Program-made: the position numbers and the translations under genes
In this document: in pieces, positions 23,301 through 34,959 of the stretch
How the letters are laid out: each line of letters opens with the position of its first letter
Position numbering within the stretch: the first letter of the stretch is position 1
Source of the DNA: Odontocerum albicorne
Taxonomy: Eukaryota > Arthropoda > Insecta > Trichoptera > Odontoceridae
Reading direction: 5' to 3'
Length of the DNA stretch: 64,000 nucleotides
Assembly: GCA_949825065.1 (NCBI GenBank)
Contig: OX463846.1
Span: 10,745,366-10,809,365 of the forward strand
The notes under the pieces: generated by a model
Database searches by the model: none
What the model saw: the letters and a program-made list of their open reading frames with translations, nothing else
What the model was told of the DNA's origin: nothing

Positions 23301-24104
23301 ACGAATTCATGGATATTATAGACTTTGATGTGCCTTGCATTTTGGTAGTTTAAGAGAACTAGGAGTTAGGAATAAAGAATATTACTAGCTTAATACAAGT
23401 TTAATCATTATTATATATTTTTGAAAAAAGGACTTTTCAACCATTTTACCGCCACTCTTTATAAACTTATCTTAATAACGGTTTTTGTTTACACTACTGT
23501 TATTTTCACGATTTCTATTTTTAACAGTCTCAGAAAGCACTGTTTTCAACCAAATGCTTCGTTTTCGAGAAAGTTAACGTTCATTGATTTAAGCGAGCGT
23601 ACACAGTTTTGGCCGAACGCCAGCAGCTCCCACTAAGCCTGCAGGTTTGTTCTGGGGGCTGGCCGCAAACATTCACTACTTGTCATTACTTCACCTTCAG
23701 ATAATGTTTAAATACGCTTTCCATACAGTTGGATAATTTCATTTGTTTCTCATTAGAGAAGTAGATTAATGTCTACTTAAAATCATAAAAACCTCATGCT
23801 GGAAAACAAACGTTATGCCAACAAGGCTACAGGCGTTGAGATTGAGGTCCTACCTTGTTTTTTCTCGAATTGTTACATTTTTTTATCTAACGTTGTCATT
23901 TTTAGTTAAAATCTTAAAATATCATATACACTCTGTTAAAAACTGACTGTCTGACGAATTTATGTTTCTTCATATACTCGTATCCGAATAAATCTGGATA
24001 TAATCGAACATGATAAAAATAAAATTTAATTAAAAGTTTACCTACAAATAAAATTTAACTAAAAGTTTATCAAAAAAAAAAAGTTCATCCAACATATTTT
24101 AGGA
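23301..24104. other. No gene recognised
   Basis: AT-rich with a GC-richer patch at 23600-23670. One TACTCGTA at 23975. Confidence 0.4.
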
Positions 24105-24475
24105 TATGTGTCCTAGAGGGAGAGATAATGATGATTTGTTGATAAATAAAACTCGTTAGATCGCAATGCGGAAAGAGGAATTTTAGTGGTAACGTAGGTA
24201 TTTATACTATTCCCGCGTGTGTGCGGGAATGCGAGCAAGATATCTCGCCGTCTCGTTTCTACATCCGCAAAACGATTAATGTCGTATGTAGGTGATAATT
24301 TATTTACGGAACTGGCGAGACAGGTGTGGTGCGTTCTCGCTCTAGTATGGAATGAGCTCCGCATCGGCTATGAGTTGAATGACCGGACTTTGTACTTATT
24401 TGTTTTGCATTGCTAAGGAATGCAAAGGTCATTTCATCGGTCATTGACCGCGTGTGCGACCGCCACAATATCAAC
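24105..24475 (+). repeat. Structured repeat family, copy 1
   Basis: Homologous to 45265-45670 through gataaataaaa, gcaatgcggaaagag, tttacgg-ctggcgagacag, gcgttctc-ctct-tatggaatg and ggtcatttcatcggtcattg. It contains a hairpin TTTGCATT-gctaagg-AATGCAAA (24401-24425) where copy 2 has a different hairpin. CpG-rich for this window. It may be an LTR or a non-autonomous element; borders are uncertain. Confidence 0.6.
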
Positions 24476-24917
24476 ATATGCAACCACTTTAGGTTTGAAA
24501 TCATATAGATATGTGTTTTAAAACTATTTAGATGATATTTTGGCCTTATCCCCTTACTTAAATCTCGCTTACTCCCCAGGAACACCAAAACCAAATTATT
24601 GAACCAATGCTTAGACCTTTGCTAACTAAAACGCTTATAAATATGGACGCTTACAAAACGGGATCAAAAAGTTTTCAATTCCTTTGAGAGAAAGATTCTC
24701 CGCAGAATATTTGGTCCAATTCGTGAAAATGACAAGTGGATACAAAGGTGACGAAGTTAACATATCAAAAATTATATAAACTCTAGTCTTAGCTAGTGTG
24801 GTTGTTATATTTCATTCAGAATAACGCAGATATATAAATATAGTAATAATATATTTTTCTTTTAATTATTTCTGTAAGCAGTCTATACTACATTTACATA
24901 TGTTAACACTTCATAGT
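24476..24917. other. No gene recognised
   Basis: AT-rich spacer, nothing identified. Confidence 0.4.
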
Positions 24918-25640
24918 AAAAAAGCAACCTGACTGACTTATTGCCAGGTGGCAATCTCTTCCAGCCAGACAAAATTAAATAAAGGGAAATACTTGCACGC
25001 AAAAAACATTTAAATGATTATTCATCTTTACAAAATTTATGAACAATGTACATAGTGAAAGTGAGATATCATCAATCAAACGAATAGGAAAGGATGATAC
25101 AGAGGAAAGAAAAATCAGTAATAAAACACGTTATATTACTGACTTGAAATTAAGAGTTTTTTCAGTCGCTTCTTAAAGTATACCAAAGACGAAGCGAGTC
25201 TAACATTGGTGTGTAACTGGTACCAGAGTCTCACTGTATGGACAGTACAGAACGACGTTAAAAAGAAGATTGATGAACTGGGAAGGTCAATGAAAAATCT
25301 CTATAGTATTTGAGCGTAGCACAAGTCCATGATTGAAAAGATGCTGAATATTATCTGCGAGATAAGAGGGCGGAGGGACAGCTAAATATAATATATTATA
25401 CAAAAGATACAGTATGTGAATCTTGCGTCTATTTCTCCCATTCAACCAGTTCAACTCCTTCTGGTATGAACTGATGTGATCGTAATTTCTCAAGTTAAAA
25501 ATAAAACCTTTGCAAACATTTTTAAAGCGCTGTAATTTTTCCACCTGTTTCTCTGTAATATCTAAATGACAGGCGTCAGAAAGAGCAGATATTACACGAG
25601 TAGGTTTTGATTTTTGTTTATCAGGTATCTTTGCAACACT
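24918..25640 (-). pseudogene. CR1-group LINE, 3' fragment, antisense
   Basis: A second copy of the 3' end of the LINE at 53767-58940. The minus-strand frame 25287-25544 reads EKLQRFKNVCKGFIFNLRNY, then ISSYQKELNWLNGRNRRKIH and SYLADNIQHLFNHGLVLRSN, clearly the same C-terminus with about 70% identity. Beyond the coding end the 3' UTR and the tail (ggtggcaatctcttccagcc) also match. Endonuclease and polymerase domains are absent; a 5'-truncated dead copy. Confidence 0.9.
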
Positions 25641-26459
25641 AGGGGGTTACGCTCGACATAGATATTAACTCTTGCCACCCTGTGATGGATAGCGAGTGAC
25701 CAAAACTTATAATTTATTTGATTATTTGACGTTTTAATACATAATAAAATTATTTTTATAGCTAATTACAAAAGATAACCTAGCAGATTTTGCATAATTT
25801 TAATTAAAAACATACATTTTTCACTGGACGCTTAGTGTCCAGTACCGTGGCGGGTGGAATTTTTTAGCACAGTAAGGCAAGTGTTAACAATATATAAGTT
25901 TCTAGTCAGTTACATAAATAATAATAAATATCCAAAGCATCCACCATTGAACAAGTTTGGCGAATTTTCCTTTATCGTTTAATACTGACATACAAAAACC
26001 AGTTTCTTTGTGTTTTATTCAAGACGAAACATGTGTTTTCTCGGAGTATTTTTTTGCGATTTCCCTGAAACTTTAATATAACAAAAACATCTGCGACTCA
26101 AAAACTTGAGCCTTATAAAACAGGGACGCAGAACAACGAGGAGGTATTACGGAAACCCTTAAATAAAACAATCTTTGAATATAATAAGAACGGTTGGGAT
26201 GAAATGAATCCCGCGTAGCATTTTCCAACTAATCCCGCTCGTAAAAAAGCGTTCATTTGCTTTTTTTTTTATTACAGGTAGGATTAAATAAAATACAAGT
26301 ACAAATGCCGGTGCTTTATTAATTTTTCGTACTTTGTATTTTACCAACCAAAATATTAATACGATGTATCAAAAATTTCATTCTGTAATAATCATTTTTG
26401 ACGAAGTGCTTTTGATTTTATTGAGATGGAAAGCGAGGAAGAATAAGACTTAGTGAACT
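25641..26459. other. No gene recognised
   Basis: AT-rich, nothing identified. Confidence 0.4.
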
Positions 26460-26598
26460 TATGTGGCAATCTATTCGAAACAACTAGAAATACGTTTAAG
26501 AGACCTTGAGTGAATGCCAGTCTGAATTACTTCTTAAAATCGGGTACCCGTGGGAATCGAATCAACATGGGTCTTACCAACTAGGCCACGGAGGTTTT
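26460..26598 (-). repeat. tRNA-headed SINE, antisense
   Basis: The left end atgtggcaatctattcg is the tail; the right end ttaccaactaggccacggag is the antisense A-box region. The B-box region reads gattcgattcccacggg on the minus strand. Confidence 0.75.
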
Positions 26599-26749
26599 AC
26601 TTATATGTTATGAACGTGAGTTGAGAGTAAGGTTTAAGACAGATTCTAAGATGATTTTCATAATTTCCTGCCTGAATTCAGTTATGCTTTACTTATCATC
26701 ATCGAGTGAGGGAACTCAACACTTTACCCACTGCTCTAATATTTTCCAC

Positions 26750-27320
26750 CATCTAACATCCGATACCGGGGATATTCAATAATAGCGGCTGTGAAGCGGA
26801 AATAAAAAGGAGAAGCGCCATTACATGATGTACTTTGGATAAGCTGAATAATATATGGAGAGACAGGATCATTACTAGGTATACCAAAGTAAAACTTACA
26901 AGAACATTGATTTTTCCAATATTTCTGTATAATACGGAAGCACAGATATTGAGAGAGAAAAAACGCAACAAGATTGATGTTGTAGAAACGTGGTGCTGGC
27001 AACATATTTTGTGTGTATCATGAACAGCACGTAGGACAAATTCATGTGGAAAAACTGCAAATTGAATAATCTTTTTCTTGAATAATACAATTGTTAATCC
27101 TTTGGCATTTTTGCCATTTTATAAGGCGGGAAGATATAATGGAGAGACTGGTGATCCAGAAGAAATTAGAAGGATCACGATGTCGAGGTAGATCACCAAC
27201 GTATGTATGTACAGACTCGGTAAACAATGCTAGCAACAACTATCTCCAAGAGTATAGTAGAAATGCTATTGACTGAGAAATGGAGCGATATCATTCTTTC
27301 TACAGTGCGGTCAATTTGCT
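26750..27320 (+). pseudogene. RTE-like retrotransposon, decayed
   Basis: Two segments of one C-terminus. 26835-27023 encodes KLNNIWRDRIITRYTKVKLT, RTLIFPIFLYNTEAQILREK and KRNKIDVVETWCWQHIL. 27100-27310 encodes HFIRREDIMERLVIQKKLEG, then RCRGRSPTY and a final relic ending SIL. A frameshift separates them. It is the same subfamily as the old element at 16430-17520. Confidence 0.7.
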
Positions 27321-27507
27321 CGTAAGATCATGTTCAATGATCACGGGTGTTGTAAAGAGCGTAACAAATAATAGAAGATAAGACCTCTTAACTTGAAAAT
27401 CATGTTATTTTTTTACTGAAACAGCCTCATCCTAACTATTGTTATGTATTGTATAAAAGTTCACTTCCGTTGTACAAATCACAGCCAGGTGGATTATTAT
27501 CATCACA

Positions 27508-27658
27508 TGTGGCAATAATTTCTTCCACAACCTAGAAAAAAAATTAAGTGAAAAGCAGACAGAAATCCTTTTATTTAATAAAACTGGACATAACGGAAAT
27601 ACTCGTAGAACAGCAACCCCCGAGCTGAAAAATAGGCGTCTTACTAACTAGGTCACGT
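27508..27658 (-). repeat. tRNA-headed SINE carrying an octamer insertion
   Basis: The tail is at the left (acatgtggcaataatttctt), the antisense A-box at the right (cgtcttactaactaggtcac). In the B-box region the sequence is six bases longer than in the copy at 46524 because of TACTCGTA at 27600-27607. Confidence 0.7.
27600..27607. other. Transposon excision scar TA-CTCG-TA (probable)
   Basis: This SINE reads ggaaaTACTCGTAgaaca before gcaac; other copies have ggggatcaaactc there. Removing six bases brings the spacing to within one base of the consensus. Confidence 0.55.
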
Positions 27659-28317
27659 TGGTCACATATTATATATTTCAAACGCTCTCAGAAAAACTGA
27701 AATCCATGTTCAATTTTAAGATTTTGTTTTGAGAATAAATATTTGAAAAATCGTAATTCAGACGATTACTATTATTTTTTGAGTATCTTTTGCATAAGAG
27801 GGTGGGTTTCCCAACAGCCAAAAATCACGATTCTCTACGGTATGCCTTCACATCCCACTTGTAAGACGAGTATGTTTGCTTACGAAACATTCGTAAATAT
27901 TTATCCTCAGTATATGGGTGGGTCTGGGACATATTTGTACTGCCGGTTCTGCACTGTTTGTTCTACTAATCTGCGAGTCGATGCCAGTTATGTACATAAT
28001 CGTCAGCACACTTGCTTTGAATTCAATTTTCCATCGTCTGGTTTCACGTAAGACATCTTCGGCATATTTTGTTTGGTTGGAAGACATTACAGCAAGATAA
28101 TAAAGCCAGTACTGCATATGTACATGTACATTTTGGTGTATTTTTTAATATATAGGAAATCTACCCACACTTGGATAACTTATGCCTTCATTGTTTTTCA
28201 CATAAATTTTAGTAGTTAATGAAAATATGACACGATTTAAAGCTTCAACTGATGAAAATTAAAAAAAATTTAAAATAGGCAATATTTATTTGTTATTTAT
28301 CACTTCATTGTAAAAAT
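27659..28317. other. No gene recognised
   Basis: Overlapping frames of 60-102 codons on both strands at 27743-28117 show no known motif. Confidence 0.4.
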
Positions 28318-28362
28318 AATGGCAATCTTTTTCAACCAACCAGACAAAAGTAAATAAAGGAA
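28318..28362 (-). repeat. LINE 3' tail fragment, antisense
   Basis: atggcaatctttttcaaccaaccagac... matches the 3' end of the CR1-group LINE in antisense, next to the Jockey-like copy at 28378. Confidence 0.6.
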
Positions 28363-28377
28363 GTTACTAAAAATATT

Positions 28378-29245
28378 ACAACACTTTGCACGGATTTCTC
28401 ATGTTACACAAAGAGGAACTTGGTGCTTTCTAGCTGCTTCTAGTTAGCTTATTCGTTAGGAAGAATATCAGTCATGATTCTTCTCATACTGCTAGGTGAT
28501 GTCGAGAATATATCCACAGTGTCATTCAATTGGTGCAATATATCTATGCCACGCGTGACTGAGTGTTTAGCCATGATATTCGTTTTATAAGTTGGTATGT
28601 AACATAGAACAGAGGGTGATTCCTTGCACGGCTATATTTATTAGATATATATAAACTTAGTGCTTTTAGCATCGTAAAACAGTTAAAGCAACCATCCAAA
28701 ATTTTAAGTAGGAATATCGCAATGGATTCTTGCCTTCTTGTTTCGAGGTTTCTATAGTTACACACCGTGAGAAGTTAGACGTGGTGACCATACTATATTT
28801 TGGGTAATCGCCCTTTTTTCTGTACCATAGACATGTGAGGATTATTTTTTGTATTTGTTCTATATTATTTTTATATTTGAGCTGATGAGGAGCCCAAACT
28901 GCAGATGTATTTTCTAATTTGGTTCTTATTAGATAATTATATAAGTTTCGAAAGATATCCGTACTGTCAAATTATCTTGATATTCTCATTATAAAACCGA
29001 GTAGTTTGTAACAAACAGTCCGATTTCAAACGCGAGACATGGTTAACGAATGTGAATCCGACATCAAAGGTTACGTCCAAATCTTTGAATTCAGTAACTC
29101 TGTATAATACTACTCCCTGTATAGTATACTGATGGTGGGTTGGTGAAAATGATCAACGTTGGGATTTACAAACACATTTATTTATATTGAACAAGAGATG
29201 ATTTTGCTAAGTCCAGACAACTAGAGAGTCTAGTTCCTGTTGTAA
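28378..29245 (-). pseudogene. Jockey-like non-LTR retrotransposon, copy 2 of a pair
   Basis: On the minus strand from 29240 downward: NHLLFNINKCVCKSQRWSFS, TEFKDLDVTFDVGFTFVNHV, then LGFIMRIS, YLIRTKLENTSAVWAPHQLK, EQIQKIILTCLWYRKKGDYP, and finally SLETRRQESIAIFLLKILDG and KALSLYISNKYSRARNHPLF. These are the post-catalytic reverse-transcriptase region and C-terminus of a Jockey-like element, missing the YxDD core and everything upstream. A few stops and shifts. It is the better preserved paralogue of 12345-12960 and lacks that copy's two small insertions. Confidence 0.8.
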
Positions 29246-31150
29246 CTGTGCATATATAATTATTTGATTTAACAAGGTAAAATTTAAATTTTAAACTTAA
29301 ATCTATCTTAAAATTTATTTGTTTAGTTAATAATTGATTTTATTCTTCGTTGTTTTTTAATTTGATTCTCGGTTTGGATAAATAAATTTATATATTTTTC
29401 TTTGGAACTGACAGCTACTCTGAAGGTCGGCTGTTGTTTGAATGTTACGAAAGTTTTATTGTCAGACTGTAGATTTTATTTATATACTTACTTATAGCAT
29501 ACAAGTGTTCAATTTTTTTGCTTAAGATCTTAACCGACTGTATTATATAAATAAATAAATCCCAATGCAAAATATTCCTATAAAGTATTTTTTTTGCTTA
29601 AAATCGTTTTGTAAAGAAACATCCTCGCGTTATAATGTCCTGGCCTCGTACAGTGGTGGCACGTTTCGAATGGGATACGCTTGACTCTTTTACATTTAAG
29701 TAGAAAATTTATAAGATTATATTTTGTTTCAAATACAAAACTTTATGTTATTTCTTCCCTCCAACCAATGCTGTTAATCCCTTGTTATTTTCGTCTTTGA
29801 TTTCCTTGAATTTCATATTTTATAAAACCCACATAGAAATAAAATATTCTTAATATTTTGAAGTACGCTCTGTTTGTTAATATATTTATTCAAGGTTCTG
29901 ATTTTTGAGGGAAAGTTTTCAAAAATATTTAGCATAAGCAAATATTTCATCTATTTTTTTTTTCGTTTAATTTCTGTTTAAAAAGTAGAGCTCATAAACA
30001 AAGTTTTAATATTGTTTACGTGGCAACTTTACTTTGATGTTTTTTTGGCGTTCTTAATATTTATATTTTCTAACTTCCTTATTTGTTTTGAAAAAAAATC
30101 AATGTAATAAATAAATCACATTTTTCCCAACGTGTTTTAAAACGTGTATTTTCATATAAAATTAGTGAAAATGTCAAATGTTAAGGTTGAGATAGAGGAC
30201 TAAAATGCAATAATTTTATATAAAAAAATCTCGACCTTTCCAAAGTTGAAATAAATTTTAAATAAACCTATGCTAAACTTAATAATTCCTGTGTGGGTCT
30301 CGAGGCAAGAAGAATACGATGAATACATTTTTCAGGTATTCTTTTTTGGAAATTCACAAATAAAACTCTAAGACGAGCCGTCTTTAAGGTATCCCCTAGG
30401 GCTCGAGGCCATTGAGTTATCATAGGTAGGCTCGGACCCGAAGGGCGTGAAGTACCGAGCTATGAACCGACCTGGATAGAAGCGTTTTATGGCATCCCTC
30501 TGTTCCAGACGGAATATACAGGGGTTTAATAAATAAGAATGACACATAACTCCCCTTCTCAAAAGACTTGGATGAACGATAATAAAGGAAATGGTTCAAA
30601 ATAAGGCTGGAGTTAAGTTATTCAAGGCTTATTTTAAGGATTGTTTTAGACGGAAGGAGATTGCCAAATGTCGTCTCAGGTTAAGGTCGAGCGCTGCGAA
30701 TAATTTGACTACGTGTTGGCGAACCCAAATATTTCGACAGAACGTTTCAAGTAGCAGAATCACTTCTGTGGGACCATCGTTCGTCCTCCCTGAGGCATAT
30801 CACCGAATCGGCGAAGTTCTCGGTAGACTTGAAAATTAACTTGTCCTCAGTACATCTTCTGTAAGTTAATATGTTGAGTTTGTTAGGAAGCGCTCTTCAG
30901 GAAACATACGAATATCAAGTCCAGTTCGCTTTAAAGGTTGAGGATTGATGTTATGTTTGTTTAAACTTTTCGTTTGCATTACATCCCTATATTACCTCCT
31001 ACCACATTTTAGGCCAGTAATCATATTCTTAAGTTACTTATGATTAAAAAAATCACAATTTATCGTGAATACATTTTTATTTCCGATGGCCACTCGTAGT
31101 GCGATATTAAAAAACGCGAAGCAGTAGGCATTGCAGTAAATGGTGGGATA
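29246..31150. other. No gene recognised
   Basis: Mostly AT-rich. A GC-richer part at 30360-30850 includes an 82-codon plus-strand frame (30591-30839) and a 64-codon minus-strand frame; neither matches a family I know. A hairpin-prone gctcggacccgaagggcgtg stretch lies at about 30430. Confidence 0.4.
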
Positions 31151-31154
31151 TATT

Positions 31155-31602
31155 GTGTGTTTACCAATTAGATAATTTTATATTGTATGTTTACCAATTA
31201 GATAATACAATTTAATGTGTTGTTTATAGTTAAGGCATTAACATTGTGGAGGTTTAAAGACATTGTAATTTATTTTTATCAAACACTTTATTCCACTTTT
31301 TTATGACGGTATAACCCTACCGGTTTCAAGGCTTTCACCTCATCTTCAGGGGAGCGCAAACAAGACTAAATGTTGTTCGAACTGGCACCGATATACACGC
31401 TTCAACGGTTGGGGGCTGGGGGGGGGAGGGGAGAAAGGCATGGGACAATTTCGGCCAAGAACGGTTTGTGTTTGCGCTCCCCTGAAGATGAGGTGAAAGC
31501 CTTGAAACCGGTAGGGTTATACCGTCATAAAAAAGTGGAATAAACAGTGTTTGATAAAAATAAATTGCAATACAATGTGTTTACCAATTAGATAATTTTA
31601 AT
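31155..31602. mobile_element. Large inverted-repeat element, copy 2
   Basis: Arms 31261-31361 and 31470-31571 are almost perfect complements around a spacer of about 105 bp that includes a G-run (gggggctgggggggggag). The flanks carry the direct repeat tgtttaccaattagataat three times (about 31160, 31188, 31580). No protein is encoded. Related copies sit at 5762 and 6471. Probably a foldback or MITE-type element; its ends are not certain. Confidence 0.8.
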
Positions 31603-31791
31603 AAAGCAAAGCTGGCTGTTCATAATAGAATCTTGAACTCAGCATTAGGATGAAAAGAAACCTTGGACGTAGCAAAAAAGTTTAATAAATGCAATATAAA
31701 TTAGAGAGATGCGTTCAATGTGGGAAAATCAATGTATGACATTAGAAAAGAATACAGATTAAATAAAACGCAGTGCTTAATATGAAAAAAG

Positions 31792-32085
31792 GTGAATTAT
31801 GATGGTTCGAACACGTGGTATGATGGTTCAACGATGGTTCGATCGTTCAACCATGAAAGACAAATTAAGATGGTTCGATGGTTCAACGATGAAAGATTTA
31901 CACAATCAATTTATACTAGTAGTATAGAAGTTACAAGAAGTTTAGCAAGAACTAGAGAATTAATCATGGAAATCAATCGAATTCTACAAAAAGGGGAATG
32001 TAAAAAACCTTTACAATATGAAAGTATGCATGACGAGGTATGTTTACGTGGCAAACCCGAAAGAAGTGTACCAAGATAGATTACA
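31792..32085 (+). pseudogene. RTE-like fragment
   Basis: The frame 31792-32079 contains IKMVRWFNDERFTQSIYTSS, then IEVTRSLARTRELIMEINRI and LQKGECKKPLQYESMHDEVC. The C-terminal tail of RTE-like elements has 'RWFGHVERMDDERLTKQIY ... EGTRxRGRPRxxWIDEI' in the same order. The upstream part is overwritten by gatggttc repeats (31799-31890). Confidence 0.6.
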
Positions 32086-32170
32086 GTGCAGATATGGTGT
32101 CTCTATCTACTCCAATAGGGTAATGGTAATGATGGTGTCTCTATCTACTCCAATAGGGTAATGGTAATGA
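32086..32170. repeat. 40-bp direct duplication
   Basis: tggtgtctctatctactcc, then aatagggtaatggtaatgat, occurs twice in tandem. Confidence 0.9.
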
Positions 32171-32274
32171 TGAAGGCATATCTTAACCATACCAAATTGA
32201 ATACACGTATAAATAGATCTGCAAGAGATCAAATATTGTTAAAAACACTGTTATATGAATATGTTAGCAGCTAG

Positions 32275-32639
32275 CTCTACACCATGGTTTCACAACCTAT
32301 TTAGAAACGAAGCCCTTTTGGAAAATCTAAGGATAAGTCGAAGCCCCCCTAAAATAATCTTAGATATTTATAGTTCTTGCAACGTGAAGAAGATAAAAAA
32401 GCGTAAAAAATACTGATTTTTTTGTGGTGTGAAAAACTTAAATTAGGTTTGTTGTGCTTTTTGTAAATGTGAGTCCAGTGAAGTTTACAAGTGTTTTATA
32501 CGGCTAGTTTACAAGTGAGGTATTACTAAAATATTTAAAAATACCACAATGACCCCCTTGAAAGCCCTAACATCCCACAAAATAAAAATTATCCCCTAGG
32601 GCAGCCATGTTTCCCCTGTTGGAAAGCACTGCTCTAGAC
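32275..32639. mobile_element. hAT-type non-autonomous element, copy 1
   Basis: Element 32283-32631 (349 bp). The right end in reverse complement begins CAGTGCTTTCCAACAGGGG and the left end begins CATGGTTTCACAACC, the CA(G/T)...G style of hAT ends. The 8-bp flanks CTCTACAC and CTCTAGAC match at 7 of 8. No coding capacity. Internal blocks (ccttgaaagccctaac, cgaagcccccctaaaat) recur in reverse orientation at 48032-48625. Confidence 0.7.
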
Positions 32640-33274
32640 GCTAATTTATGTAAAAATGTAACACCATTTACCTGCTTATTGAGGGAGAGTTCATATTGTA
32701 CCATATACTTGCAATTTATTTTCTCTAAAATCAAATGTGTCATACATACAAAATAAAAGTACCATAAAGTATGAAAACTGTATTAATGAACAAAGTAATT
32801 ATGTAATAGGTGGATAATTAACGCTGATTAAAATTTGATAGACGGCAAAGATTATCTCTGTTGGGTACAGAGACGGGGAACCACTTGATCTGAGGTACTT
32901 ACGCCAGAGGGTTGGGGGAGATTAATAATGGATGCTGTGTACGTAATGGGACTCTTCCACTCTCGAATTTCGACCTGGAATCTTTCACTCTTTCACTGTA
33001 CAGATATTTATTTTGTGAGATAACATGGTAACGCACATCGGCACTTTAAAAAATGCACTTGAATTATACTGTAATTCATGCTGTAAATATTCATTTGAAG
33101 AAAGAATTTGTGTAAATACTATTTTTTATTATCTGTGGAAATATTTCATTAGGTTTCTGGCTGGAATACGTTGATAAGTGCAAAATTTCTAAAAAAAAAT
33201 ATTTCTAATTATTATAAAATATGTATGTATGATAAAATTTTGGAACTGATATTTTGATTAGAAATACTTTCGAT
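32640..33274. other. No gene recognised
   Basis: AT-rich; a slightly GC-richer patch at 32870-32960 is unidentified. Confidence 0.4.
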
Positions 33275-33440
33275 GACTTGCGTGCCCTAGTTGGTAAGAC
33301 GCCTGTCTTCCAGCTCTGGAGGGAGGGGGGTTTGATTCCCGTTAGAAGTCATTTTTCTTAAATGATTCCAATCTGGTTTTTACTTCAGGTCTTATGAACA
33401 TCTTTCTAGTTGGTGGGACAGAGAAATTAGCACGTGTCAA
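33275..33440 (+). repeat. tRNA-headed SINE, sense
   Basis: A-box-like gtgccctagttggtaagacg, an expanded G-run, B-box-like ggtttgattcccg, then body tccaatctggtttttacttc and a degraded tail (catctttctagttggtggg). Confidence 0.8.
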
Positions 33441-33489
33441 TAAATCCACCAGTTTTGTTTATTTATTTTTATATTTTATTGTAAAGTAT

Positions 33490-33960
33490 ACAAGTGTTGA
33501 GTTTATTGGCCAAGAGTTACACAAATTCGTATCAATTACGGGATAAAAAGTTAAAACAATTTTTTTCAAGAATATGTTATAAACAAATTAAATAAAAATA
33601 GTAAAACAAATTATTGTATTGTATTTATAAATACATAAAAAACTGAGAAAGGAGAAGATAAAAGGAGTTGTTATGAATAAACACATTTAAAAAGTAGATG
33701 CGATATTTTTTAAGTCACTAGTAAATTAGTATTTAATTAAAATGAAACTAGCGAGAGTGAGATCTAACGACAGCCGATACTAATTCCAGAGTCTGGCGAC
33801 ATGGACAGTATGGGAATACGTGAAGATGAGATGAGGAGAGAGGCACTGAAAATACCAAAAAGCCTCTGCTTTATAATAAACCCATGATCAGAATGGCACA
33901 AGCCCATGATCAGAGACACAAGTCCATGATCAGAAAGACATCGAAAATGTCAGTGAAACA
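33490..33960 (-). pseudogene. CR1-group LINE fragment, antisense, decayed
   Basis: acaagtccatgatcagaaagac and neighbouring words parallel acaagtccatgattgaaaag in the antisense LINE copy at 24918-25640, which encodes the 'NHGLALRSN' region. 'cgaatacgtg...' and earlier parts are consistent but not alignable by eye. The phrase cccatgatcagaa is tandemly repeated at 33878-33935. Confidence 0.5.
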
Positions 33961-34029
33961 TTGATAGATGATAGGATAGTAATAGGTTATACACAATACA
34001 CGAACCTAACGGCTGTTACTTATATTTAA

Positions 34030-34310
34030 CCTTTCTTAAAAAATCATGATGAACAACTGCTTGTCGCAGAGATGTGCATGCTACGGTAGTCACTGGGCGT
34101 CAATAGATTGAACATGATCAAAAATGAACAAATTCGTGGAACAATCAAAATGGCGAGAATAGAAGATAAAGCCCGAGAACTGCGAGTACTCTGGTATGGG
34201 CACGTGCAACGGCGAGATAAATGGTCTACGCTAAAAACAGTCACAAATTGGGACCTCCTGAAAAGACGCAGACCCAAGAAAACCTTACATAAGAAAGTAT
34301 AGGAGAGAGA
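34030..34310 (+). pseudogene. RTE-like fragment
   Basis: From 34051 the frame reads EQLLVAEMCMLR, a stop, SLGVNRLNMIKNEQIRGTIK, then ARELRVLWYGHVQRRDK and a basic RRRPKKTL. The order AEMxMLRW, 'RxxxIRG', 'LRWYGHVxRR' and 'RGRPKKxW' is the RTE-like C-terminus also seen in the nested copy at 16501. One stop codon and no polymerase core. Confidence 0.75.
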
Positions 34311-34959
34311 CTCAGACTATCCCCGAGTGTTTGTCGAAGTAAAGAGAAATGAAAAAAAAAGATCCAAGCAGCCGACATCAAATTAATGGAATTAAGTAAG
34401 GGAAAAAAAGAGAACCTCTCTCAAATAATGCAGGTTGTACTGTGTTATACAATATTCCTAGCCCCTATAAAGCTAGAGTGGCCAATCGCATTGAAAATAG
34501 TCCAATATTAAGTCCGTCACATGAAGGCACAATCTGTTTTACGAATTCATCTGACACGGAATATTTAAAGCGTAACAACGCTGGCTTTCGCGTCCAGGTA
34601 ATGCGAGGATCCCAGCTCCTCACTAGATTATGCAGATAACACCGCACTCGAGGCGCATGTTTAGCAAATTACCTTTTGATGGAGCCACGCTGATTAAACA
34701 TACATCGTTCCAGGATTTGCCATCTTTAAGAATTCATAAAATTGCCTAGTTTTTAAGTTTTGGTTACATGTGTTGTTAATTGGTTTAATTAATTTTCGTG
34801 CTAGGGTTCTCAAGTTGACTGAATTTATTTTTTCTTTGAAGTATCTATCGAAGAATTTATAAAGTAATTATATGAAGAGATTTACGATGTATGATCCTTT
34901 AAAAAAATAGCATCGCACCTAGCTGCATCCCTGTAACAGATGTTTTGTTTCACTTGGCG
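34311..34959. other. No gene recognised
   Basis: Nothing identified; it may hold more of the flanking RTE-like elements in unrecognisable form. Confidence 0.35.
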
